From Yoonia maricola (GTDB taxonomy: Bacteria; Pseudomonadota; Alphaproteobacteria; Rhodobacterales; Rhodobacteraceae), in NCBI RefSeq assembly GCF_002797915.1, contig NZ_PGTY01000001.1:682001-746000 (forward strand): a stretch of DNA of 64,000 bases, in the 5' to 3' direction. Each line of letters starts with the position of its first letter. The first letter of the stretch is position 1. Shown here piece after piece: positions 26,270 through 33,897 of this stretch. The translations under genes and the position numbers were made by a program. The notes beneath the pieces were generated by a model. The model ran no database searches and was not told the origin of the DNA. It was given only the letters and a program-made list of their open reading frames with translations.

Positions 26270-27026
26270 ATTCTGCTCCGGTTTTGGCGCCGGTGATATA
26301 GGCAACGACGTCTTGCCCGTCTGTATCCTCTTTATTGAGGTTGGCCACAATACGGCCCCTGCGGAAGACGATGATCCGATCGACCAGATCAAAGACCTGC
26401 CGCATATTGTGCGAGACAAGGATCAGGCTTTCGCCCTGCTCTTTCAGCGTGCGGACGATGTTTTCTACCTGTTCGGTTTCCTGTACGCCAAGTGCAGCGG
26501 TTGGTTCGTCCATGATGGTCAGCTTGCTGGCAAAGGTTGCCGTGCGGGCAATAGCCACGCATTGGCGCTGACCGCCGGACATATTGGCGATGGTGTTTTT
26601 AATATTGGGGATTTTGACCCCTGTTTTCACCAGTCCGGCCAATGTGTCATCGCGCATACCCTTGTAGTCAAGCAAGCGGAACGGGCCGAGCCAATCAAAC
26701 TTGGTCTTCTCACGCCCCAAAAACAAGTTGTCCGGCACGTTCAGGTCATCAGCCAGGGCCAATGTCTGAAACACCGTTTCAATGCCCGCTTCTCGCGCAT
26801 CCAAGGGCCCTGAAAAATTCACCTCTTGCTGGTCAAACAAAACGGTGCCTCGTGTCCGCTGTTCCACCCCCGTGATCTGTCGCACAAAGGTCGACTTCCC
26901 CGCCCCATTGTCCCCCATGATCGCGACGTGCTCGCCGTGCCTCAGTACAAAGTCCGCATCCTCAAGCGCATGCACACCGCCATAGTGTTTCGTCAGGCCT
27001 TTGGTTTCCAGAATGATATCTGACAT
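26253..27026 (-). CDS. sugar ABC transporter ATP-binding protein (FrcA-like, single domain)
   Basis: A 257-residue ATPase with Walker A GDNGAGKST, signature MSGGQRQCVAIAR and Walker B TIMDEPTAAL. RbsA/XylG proteins have two ATPase halves (about 500 residues). This one has a single half, as in the FrcBCA type, so it probably works as a dimer. It lies nine bases after the permease gene. It drives uptake by the CUT2-type importer of this locus, likely for an inositol or related polyol. Confidence 0.88.
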   Translation of the reverse strand: MSDIILETKGLTKHYGGVHALEDADFVLRHGEHVAIMGDNGAGKSTFVRQITGVEQRTRGTVLFDQQEVNFSGPLDAREAGIETVFQTLALADDLNVPDNLFLGREKTKFDWLGPFRLLDYKGMRDDTLAGLVKTGVKIPNIKNTIANMSGGQRQCVAIARTATFASKLTIMDEPTAALGVQETEQVENIVRTLKEQGESLILVSHNMRQVFDLVDRIIVFRRGRIVANLNKEDTDGQDVVAYITGAKTGAEYEGAA

Positions 27027-27035
27027 TGGTACCCC

Positions 27036-28109
27036 CTATGCCCGCGCCGCAGCACGTTGTTGTTGCCATTGGTCAAGTGCGACCGCACCGACAATGATCA
27101 TGCCAAGCACCATTTCCTGATAGAACGCCCCAAGGCGCAGAAAGGTAAAGCCCGAGGTGATGACACCGATGATCAGCGCGCCAATCACAGTACCGATGAT
27201 CGAACCGCGTCCACCGAAGAGCGAAACACCACCAATCACAGCCATCGCAATCGCTTCCAGCTCATAAGACAAGCCCATGCCAGATTGCGCTGTCAGGTTC
27301 TTCGATGTCAGGATCACAGCCGCCAAACCAGCCAGCATACCTGCGATGACATAGACCAGCACAAGGTGGCGTGGCACATTGATGCCTGACATCCGGGCGG
27401 CTTGCTCATTCGATCCGATGGCGTAAGTGTGTTTACCGTAGACGGTGTAATTCATGATGAAATGGAACAGCACTGCCAATGAAAGAAAAATGATCACTGG
27501 CATCATCCCTGCCCCGATTTTGGCGTAGCCCTCGGTTGGGAAAGACACAGGGTTGCCCAGCGACCACCACTGCGCCACACCGCGCGCAAAAAGCATCATG
27601 CCAAGTGTCGCAATGAAGGGCGGAATGCGGGCATAGGCCACCAAAACACCGTTAATAAAGCCCGCGATGAAACCACAACCAAGACCAACAAACACCGGGA
27701 TGATCCACGGCAAATCAAGCGCCCATTCGCCAAAAATCGCCTTGGGGTTCGCCGCACCGTTCACTGTTGCCACCTGTGCGAAGCTCATCGCGATCATGGC
27801 CGTAGCCCCCACGACAGAGCCTGATGACAGATCAATACCAGCGGTGATGATGACCTGGGTCACGCCAATGGCAATAATCCCGATGATGGCAACTTGAATG
27901 ATGATGATCCGCAAACGCGCTTCATTAAAAATGCTGTCAAAGCGGTCGCGCGTGTCAAACAACAGGCTTTGCTGCATAAAGATGGCACCAAGGATTTCAA
28001 AGGCAACGATGATCAGGATCAACGCGCCAAAGACATTCAACTCATTGGGCCAGCTTCGTTTGGATTTATCGAATGTGAGGCCGCCTGTACCTTCGCTTGC
28101 GTCTGACAT
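27036..28109 (-). CDS. sugar ABC transporter permease (RbsC/FrcC type)
   Basis: A 357-residue CUT2-family permease with about eight to ten membrane spans. The conserved GIDLSSGSVVG block at about residues 90-100 and AIAMAVIGGVSLFGGRGSIIGTVIGAL near 285-311 are typical of BPD_transp_2 permeases. A long N-terminal cytoplasmic stretch precedes the first span. It is the second gene of the importer operon, after the binding protein and a stem-loop. Confidence 0.9.
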   Translation of the reverse strand: MSDASEGTGGLTFDKSKRSWPNELNVFGALILIIVAFEILGAIFMQQSLLFDTRDRFDSIFNEARLRIIIIQVAIIGIIAIGVTQVIITAGIDLSSGSVVGATAMIAMSFAQVATVNGAANPKAIFGEWALDLPWIIPVFVGLGCGFIAGFINGVLVAYARIPPFIATLGMMLFARGVAQWWSLGNPVSFPTEGYAKIGAGMMPVIIFLSLAVLFHFIMNYTVYGKHTYAIGSNEQAARMSGINVPRHLVLVYVIAGMLAGLAAVILTSKNLTAQSGMGLSYELEAIAMAVIGGVSLFGGRGSIIGTVIGALIIGVITSGFTFLRLGAFYQEMVLGMIIVGAVALDQWQQQRAAARA

Positions 28110-28140
28110 CGGTCAGCTCCCTCTTGGTGCCATGTAGGAA

Positions 28141-28164
28141 ACGGGGCAACGCATACTGCCCCGT
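28141..28164 (-). terminator. stem-loop between binding-protein and permease genes
   Basis: On the minus strand ACGGGGCA pairs perfectly with TGCCCCGT across an 8-base loop, followed by TTT. It starts 23 bases after the binding-protein stop and ends 31 bases before the permease start. It probably acts as a partial terminator or an RNA-end stabiliser that raises binding-protein levels. Confidence 0.6.
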
Positions 28165-28187
28165 CACTCTATTTTCTGATCAAAGGC

Positions 28188-29129
28188 TTACTGGAAGTCA
28201 GCCAGATTTTCTGGTGTGACCAGCTTGAACGGAATGAAGACTGTTTTGTCGACTTCTTCACCATTTGCCAGCGCCATGGCCGTTTGGATGGACCCGGCAC
28301 CCTGACCTGCGAGGTCCTGGAACACCGTAACGTCCATATCGCCCACTGACATTGCCAACAGCGCGTCGGATGTCGCGTCAACACCACCGACAACCACGTC
28401 GTCCATGGAAATGCCAGCCGCTTTCATTGCCTGAATAGCACCCAGCGCCATTTCGTCGTTGTTACCAAAAACCGCGTCAAATTCGTCACCAGAGGACAAC
28501 CAGTTTGTCATCAGGTCGTTGGCTTCGTCGCGGGACCAGTTTGCTGTCTGCTCGTCAATGATTGTGATGAAGTTACACATATCCATACCGATCACGTCAT
28601 GGAAATCCTTCGTACGTTGCACAGCCGCTTGGTTGGACAGCTGACCGACCAAGACATAGACCCGCGCACCGCCGGACTTGCCTTCAGCGCGCAGCTGACG
28701 ACACATCTGGAATGCAGCCAAGGTACCTGATTCAATCTCGTTGGATGCAACAAAGGCCTGACCGTCTGGCAGTGTGTCCATGTTGATGGGCTGGCGGTTG
28801 ACATAGACCAATGGCACGCCTGCGGCAGCAGCTGCGTTTGACATTGCCTCGGTTGCGTTTGTGTCAACGGCATTGACGATGATGGCATCGACGCCAGAGG
28901 CGATGAAGTTGTTGATTTGGTCCAATTGCTTGGCCACATCATCTGTTGCATCTTCCATTTGCAGGCTGACGTCGTCGCTGGCATCGTCAAAGGCTGTCAT
29001 GCCGTTGCGCATCACAGTCAGACCGTTGTCGTCAAAGCGTGCAACGGACACACCGATTTGCATTTCTGCCATTGCTGTGGTGCCCATCATGAGCGTGGAT
29101 AGGCCAGCGGCCAAAAGGATCTTCTTCAT
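28188..29129 (-). CDS. periplasmic sugar-binding protein (RbsB/FrcB-like)
   Basis: A 313-residue binding protein of the Peripla_BP_4 class. The signal peptide is MKKILLAAGLSTLMMGTTAMA (cleavage near residue 21). The mature part begins MQIGVSVARFDDN and includes IDAIIVNAVDT-like and VFGNNDEMALGA segments typical of ribose/inositol-type proteins. I chose ATG 29129 because GGGAGG lies seven bases upstream. It is first in the operon, with a LacI-type operator about 250 bases before it. The ligand is likely an inositol, by context. Confidence 0.88.
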   Translation of the reverse strand: MKKILLAAGLSTLMMGTTAMAEMQIGVSVARFDDNGLTVMRNGMTAFDDASDDVSLQMEDATDDVAKQLDQINNFIASGVDAIIVNAVDTNATEAMSNAAAAAGVPLVYVNRQPINMDTLPDGQAFVASNEIESGTLAAFQMCRQLRAEGKSGGARVYVLVGQLSNQAAVQRTKDFHDVIGMDMCNFITIIDEQTANWSRDEANDLMTNWLSSGDEFDAVFGNNDEMALGAIQAMKAAGISMDDVVVGGVDATSDALLAMSVGDMDVTVFQDLAGQGAGSIQTAMALANGEEVDKTVFIPFKLVTPENLADFQ

Positions 29130-29464
29130 AGTTTTCCTCCCAAGGAACGTGCCCGGCGCACGCGTTATGATGCCGGGGCCTCTGATGAGGCGATTGACCC
29201 AATCCAAGCAGCGGTCAGGTCTTTCATATTGTGGATGTGGGGGACCACACCAAAACCACCCGCCACCCGCCAAAGCAGGCGGCGCTGTCTCATGTGGTTT
29301 CGTGAAATGATCGGCAGCAATGAATGCAACGTTATCTCCCCCTAGCACGACTCAGTCTAGCTCGGTTTCATTTTTTTGCAACCGGTTGCATTTTTCAGGC
29401 CCTTCAGTGCTCCGCGCTAATTTTGAGATTGTGCATCCACACGGCTCTGCCTCATAATTGGCAA
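29130..29464. other. divergent intergenic region (335 bases) with one operator
   Basis: No gene is supported here. The region must hold the promoter of the minus-strand importer operon and possibly that of the plus-strand histidine kinase. Its clear element is the palindrome at 29377-29390. Open frames crossing the region start without ribosome sites and extend known proteins in non-family sequence. Confidence 0.6.
29377..29390. promoter_or_regulatory. LacI-type operator upstream of the importer operon
   Basis: TGCAACCGGTTGCA is a perfect 14-bp palindrome, identical to the core of the operator at 21784-21799 in front of the inositol dehydrogenase arm. It is flanked by T-runs on both sides. 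The LacI protein at 25030-26025, the last gene of the operon that starts here, is the natural binder. Confidence 0.8.
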
Positions 29465-31243
29465 ATGCAATTTTCGCGCCGCCGCATCTTTGGACTAATC
29501 ATAGCCATCGCTGTTATCACGGTGATGGCGGGCGCATTGTCTTTTCCTGCACTCGAACGGCATTACATGCGCCAGCAAGCCGCGCAAAATGCAGTTCCCC
29601 TCAAATTGGCGGTCGAAGGCCTGCGCGCCGCGCTTGAACGGTATGCCCCCCTGCCCGCCTTGATTGCTGAACGGTCAGAACTGACCGAGTTGCTCAATGA
29701 CCCCGGCGATCAAACTGTGCTCGCGCAGGTCAACGAGGATCTGCGCCAGACAGCCGCCACAGTGAAAGCATCCGATGTCTATCTGATGGATATATCCGGC
29801 CGCACTATTGCTGCGGCAACTTATTTGGAAAGTGGCAGCTATCTGGGCCGCAACTTCAATTACCAAAGCTACTTTACCCAAGCCCTGAACGGCGATCTGT
29901 CAAGCTTTTCAGTCTATGGCACGACGAGCGGGGAACGGGGGTATTTCTATGCCGCACCAGTCGAAGACGGCGAACGTATCGTCGGCGTCTTGGCGATCAA
30001 GTTCAACATTGCTGCTTTTGAAAGCATCTGGCGCGGGGCGGATAGCGAATTCATGGTCACGGACCGCAACGATTTTGTCTTTATGTCGTCACGCCCGGAT
30101 TGGCATTTTCGCGCGATCCGGCCGCTCAGCGACGGAACACTGCGGTTGATTGCCCAAAACCTCCAATACCCGATCGACCGGATTGATCTGTTGCCAATGA
30201 CAGCGACGCCTTTGAATGCCGACGCGCAGCAGGTCGATATTCAGGGTACGCCGGATGAACGTTTTGTCCGCACATCACAGCGGCTCACTGATCTGGATTG
30301 GACGATGTCCGCCCTCTCGCCAAGGCGCCCTGCGACGTTGAACGCACTCAACACCCTGCTGATTGCTGGGCTAACAGCAGGGTTGGTCCTTGCCGCCCTT
30401 CTGGCCTATCTTCTGAAACAGGCGGGGCTGGCAGAGGCATTTGCAAAGGAGCAAGATGCAAAACGCCGTCTTGAAACCGCCGTGACCGAACGGACGGCAG
30501 ATTTGCAGACTGCATTGGCAGATCTGAAACAAACACAAACAGATCTGATCCAGGCCGGCAAGCTGTCCGCGCTTGGACAAATGTCGGCAGCATTGAGCCA
30601 CGAGTTCAATCAACCACTGGCAGCGGTGAAATCCTATGCCGATAACGCCACTGCCTTTCTGGATCGTGACCGTATGTCAGAGGCCCGCGATAACATCTTA
30701 CGCATTTCAAAAATGGCTGACCGTATGGCAACCATCTCCGCTCATCTACGCAATTTTGCCCGCAAACCGCAGCAAGCGACAGGCCCCTTACTGTTGAACG
30801 CCGTGATACATGACGCGATTGCCGTAGTTGATGTGCGCTTGGCCGCAGAGGGAGGAGCGATTGCATATAACCCACCCAAGACAGATATCTGGATCAATGG
30901 CGGTCATGTACGCCTGCAACAGGTGATCGTGAACCTCATCAATAATGCACTTGATGCGATGGAGGATGAGCCTGATCGCATCGTCCGGATAGAAGTTGAA
31001 GGCACCACTTTGCGCGTTCGTGATACAGGATCAGGGATCGCAGACAAACAGGTTGCGCATATTTTCGACCCTTTCTTTACCACGAAAGCACCCGGCAAGG
31101 GCCTTGGTCTTGGGCTATCGATTTCCTACAATATCGTCAGCGATTTTGGCGGTACGCTGTCCGCTGAAAATCACCCCGGTGGGGGCGCTGTTTTTACTGT
31201 CCGCCTGCAGCCTGCCAAACCGATTGAGGTCGCGGCCCAATGA
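29465..31243 (+). CDS. sensor histidine kinase, DctB-like
   Basis: A 592-residue membrane kinase: one span near residues 7-27, a periplasmic PDC/dCache-type sensor to about 295, a second span near 298-320, a coiled coil, a dimerisation domain with phosphorylated His379 in SHEFNQPL, and an ATPase domain with the N box NLINNALDA, DTGSGI and GLGLGLSI. I chose ATG 29465 (MQFSRRR) because it places the first span at the N-terminus. The gene overlaps the response regulator (ATGA). With the TAXI-TRAP importer downstream it probably senses that importer's substrate. Confidence 0.85.
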   Translation: MQFSRRRIFGLIIAIAVITVMAGALSFPALERHYMRQQAAQNAVPLKLAVEGLRAALERYAPLPALIAERSELTELLNDPGDQTVLAQVNEDLRQTAATVKASDVYLMDISGRTIAAATYLESGSYLGRNFNYQSYFTQALNGDLSSFSVYGTTSGERGYFYAAPVEDGERIVGVLAIKFNIAAFESIWRGADSEFMVTDRNDFVFMSSRPDWHFRAIRPLSDGTLRLIAQNLQYPIDRIDLLPMTATPLNADAQQVDIQGTPDERFVRTSQRLTDLDWTMSALSPRRPATLNALNTLLIAGLTAGLVLAALLAYLLKQAGLAEAFAKEQDAKRRLETAVTERTADLQTALADLKQTQTDLIQAGKLSALGQMSAALSHEFNQPLAAVKSYADNATAFLDRDRMSEARDNILRISKMADRMATISAHLRNFARKPQQATGPLLLNAVIHDAIAVVDVRLAAEGGAIAYNPPKTDIWINGGHVRLQQVIVNLINNALDAMEDEPDRIVRIEVEGTTLRVRDTGSGIADKQVAHIFDPFFTTKAPGKGLGLGLSISYNIVSDFGGTLSAENHPGGGAVFTVRLQPAKPIEVAAQ

Positions 31244-32577
31244 AGCAAACAGTCCTGTTCGTCGATGATGAAGAAGAGCTGCGGCACGCGACCAGCCAGT
31301 CACTGATGCTCGCCGATATCCCGGCAACGATCCTTGACAAGGCAGAACGCGCACTGGCCCAGATCAGCCGCGGCTTTCCTGGTATTCTGGTCACGGACAT
31401 CCGTATGCCGGGGCATGACGGATTGTGGTTGATGCGCAAAGCGCTGGAGGTCGACCCGGAGTTCCCGGTCATTCTTGTGACAGGCCATGGTGATGTGAAC
31501 CTTGCGGTCCAATCCATGCGCGAAGGCGCATATGATTTCATCGAAAAACCGTTTGCGCCGTCCCGTCTGATCACCACCATTCAACGCGCCCTCGAAAAGC
31601 GCAGGCTGACGATTGAGAATCGGGCGTTGAAGCGCGAGGTGGGAGGGCGCGACAAGCTTGAGGCGCGTTTGATCGGGCGTTCCGACGCCATGGTCGCTTT
31701 GCGCAAGGAAGTGCGTACAATTGCTGCGACCGATGCCGATGTGCTGATCACGGGCGACACCGGTGTCGGCAAAGATGTCACGGCCCATGCGCTCCATGAT
31801 CTATCGGCGCGCAGCCCACATCCCTTTGTGCATATCAATTGTGCCGCCCTGCCCGTGGAACTGGTCGAAAGCGAGCTTTTCGGACATGAAGCCGGCGCCT
31901 TTCCGGGTGCGATGCGCGCACGCTTTGGCAAGTTTGAGTTTGCGCGACAAGGAACCGTCTTTCTGGATGAGATCGACAGCCTGCCTGTCACAGTGCAGGC
32001 CAAGCTATTGCACGCTATTCAAGAGCGGCAGATCACGCGGCTTGGGGCGAATGATCCTGTTACGCTCGATATCCGCATTATCGCAGCGGCGAAAACAGAT
32101 CTTGGGGTAGCGGTCGAGGCAGGTCATTTCCGCGCCGACCTGCTTTACCGTCTGAATGTTGTGACGCTTCATGTTCCGCCTCTCAGTGATCGACGCGACG
32201 ATATCCCGTCGCTCTTCATCAATCTGGCGGCACAGGCTGCGGCGCGCTATTCCAAACAGCTGCCTGATATACCGGCAGAGGTTCTGTCGGCGATGGCGAC
32301 CCAAGACTGGCCAGGCAATGTGCGCGAGTTACGCAATGCAGCGGATCGGTTTGTGCTGGGGCTTGACCCGACTGCCGGCCACACATCCGAACCTGTGGTG
32401 GATACCTTGGCCCAAAAGATGGCTGCGTATGAAAGATCGCTTATTCTTGCGGCCCTTACTGCGCAAAATGGCAGTCTGAAACATACCTATGAAGCTTTGG
32501 GTCTGTCCCGCAAAGCGCTTTATGAAAAGATGCAAAAGCATGGGATTTCCAAGGCTGACGCCGAGAACGAGGCATGA
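31240..32577 (+). CDS. NtrC-type response regulator, DctD-like, with a variant GAFTGA loop
   Basis: A 445-residue regulator: a receiver domain with Asp53 in TDIRMPG, an AAA+ domain from about 145 to 365 (Walker A GDTGVGKD, Walker B FLDEID) and a C-terminal Fis-type HTH (NGSLKHTYEALGLSRKALYEK). The sigma-54 contact loop reads GAFPGA at residues 219-224, with Pro in place of the near-invariant Thr. It is coupled to the kinase gene and precedes a TRAP operon. A 16-bp palindrome at 32650 is a candidate binding site. Confidence 0.87.
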   Translation: MKQTVLFVDDEEELRHATSQSLMLADIPATILDKAERALAQISRGFPGILVTDIRMPGHDGLWLMRKALEVDPEFPVILVTGHGDVNLAVQSMREGAYDFIEKPFAPSRLITTIQRALEKRRLTIENRALKREVGGRDKLEARLIGRSDAMVALRKEVRTIAATDADVLITGDTGVGKDVTAHALHDLSARSPHPFVHINCAALPVELVESELFGHEAGAFPGAMRARFGKFEFARQGTVFLDEIDSLPVTVQAKLLHAIQERQITRLGANDPVTLDIRIIAAAKTDLGVAVEAGHFRADLLYRLNVVTLHVPPLSDRRDDIPSLFINLAAQAAARYSKQLPDIPAEVLSAMATQDWPGNVRELRNAADRFVLGLDPTAGHTSEPVVDTLAQKMAAYERSLILAALTAQNGSLKHTYEALGLSRKALYEKMQKHGISKADAENEA

Positions 32578-32649
32578 TCTGTCCCCTTTTCAACCCACGC
32601 AATCCGCCATTTGCCCCCTATTCGACACATAGCATGATCAGAATACCGC

Positions 32650-32665
32650 ATGTTTGCGCAAACAT
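32650..32665. promoter_or_regulatory. 16-bp perfect palindrome upstream of the TRAP operon
   Basis: ATGTTTGCGCAAACAT is a perfect palindrome 132 bases before the TAXI binding-protein start, a normal distance for an enhancer-type site of a DctD-like activator. Known DctD sites are also GC-centred palindromes. I found no convincing -24/-12 sigma-54 promoter (GG-N10-GC) between it and the gene. Confidence 0.55.
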
Positions 32666-32797
32666 TTGTTAACTCTTCTTGTTTTGCCACAGGCCGTCAG
32701 TGGAAGTACCCACGATCTGTGCTAACTGCTCGTGCAGTGCATACAGTCACGACCTGATCCAGAAGAGATCAGATAATTCTAGTGGAGGACGATCCAA

Positions 32798-33778
32798 ATG
32801 AAACTCGCAGCACTTATCGCGACAACAGCCCTGACGGCCACAACAGCATTCGCCGATGGCCACACAGCCGATTGGCCCGAAAGCTTTACGGTTGGTACAG
32901 CATCACAAGGTGGTACATATTTCGCTTATGGGTCTGGCTGGGCGAACCTGGTTGCAGAAGAACTGGGCCTGACAGGTGGCGGTGAAGTCACCGGCGGCCC
33001 AATGCAGAACATGGCGCTGGTCCACACTGGCGACGCGCAGTTCGGCATGACAACAATGGGTCCAGCGGCTGAATCCATTGCCGGTACAAACCCAATCGCG
33101 CCCGGTCTGCAAATGACCAATGCTTGCGCAATGTTCCCGATGTACCAGACACCGTTCTCGGTCACGGCTTTGTCCTCATCAGGCATCACATCCATCGATG
33201 AAATCCCTGATGGCGCACGTATCGGATTTGGTCCTGCTGGTTCCACATCGGACACATATTTTCCACGCATGATGGAAGAGCTCGGCGTGAACTTTGAGCG
33301 TCGTAACGGCGGTTGGAGCGACCTTGGTGGTCAATTGCAGGACGGCCTGCTTGACGTGATCGCATTTGCTGCTGGTGTACCGGTGCCTGCTGTATCTCAG
33401 TTGGAAGTACAAACGGACGTGAACATCATTGAGTTCACCGAAGAAGAGCAAGCGACTATTCAGGCCGCCTTCCCTGTCGCTGCGTTTGAGATCGCTGCCG
33501 ACACCTACACAACGCTGGAAAGCGATGCGCGCTCCGTTTCTATGTGGAACTTTGCGATTGCAAACTGCGATCTGCCTGCATCCTTCGTCAAAGCAGCCGT
33601 GGATGTCGTGATGTCCGACAACGAGCGTATGGTGAACATCCACCGTGCTGCCCGTTCCACACTGCCAGAAAACTATGACAAGAACGCCGGTGTTCTGCCG
33701 TGGCACCCCGGTGCGGCTGAGTGGTTCATCGAGAACGCAGGCGCAGATATCCCTGCTGACCAAATCTTTGGTAACTAA
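32798..33778 (+). CDS. TRAP transporter solute-binding protein, TAXI family
   Basis: A 326-residue periplasmic protein. The signal peptide is MKLAALIATTALTATTAFA (residues 1-19). It has the TAXI hallmark FTVGTASQGGTYFAYGSGWANL and later DEIPDGARIGFGPAGSTSDTYF. It captures a small, probably acidic, solute for the fused permease downstream. GTGGAGG lies about 12 bases before ATG 32798. The dedicated two-component pair upstream suggests substrate induction. The ligand cannot be named. Confidence 0.92.
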   Translation: MKLAALIATTALTATTAFADGHTADWPESFTVGTASQGGTYFAYGSGWANLVAEELGLTGGGEVTGGPMQNMALVHTGDAQFGMTTMGPAAESIAGTNPIAPGLQMTNACAMFPMYQTPFSVTALSSSGITSIDEIPDGARIGFGPAGSTSDTYFPRMMEELGVNFERRNGGWSDLGGQLQDGLLDVIAFAAGVPVPAVSQLEVQTDVNIIEFTEEEQATIQAAFPVAAFEIAADTYTTLESDARSVSMWNFAIANCDLPASFVKAAVDVVMSDNERMVNIHRAARSTLPENYDKNAGVLPWHPGAAEWFIENAGADIPADQIFGN

Positions 33779-33790
33779 TCTTTGATTGGG

Positions 33791-33834
33791 CCGAGGCCGC
33801 TCATCACAAGCGGCCTCGGTATACTTGATTTTTT
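33791..33834 (+). terminator. stem-loop with T-run between TAXI binding-protein and permease genes
   Basis: CCGAGGCCGC (33791-33800) pairs perfectly with GCGGCCTCGG (33810-33819) over a 9-base loop. A T-run follows nine bases later. It lies 13 bases after the binding-protein stop. Because the permease gene needs the same promoter, it is probably a leaky terminator. Confidence 0.65.
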
Positions 33835-33897
33835 CGATATGATTGATGCACGCTGAAAGCCCGTCAGGGCATTCTGGCCGCATGCGAGGACCACACC

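Noticed and set aside
32666..32797. Sigma-54 promoter for the TAXI-TRAP operon
   Set aside because: No GG-N10-GC arrangement close to TGGCAC-N5-TTGC was found.
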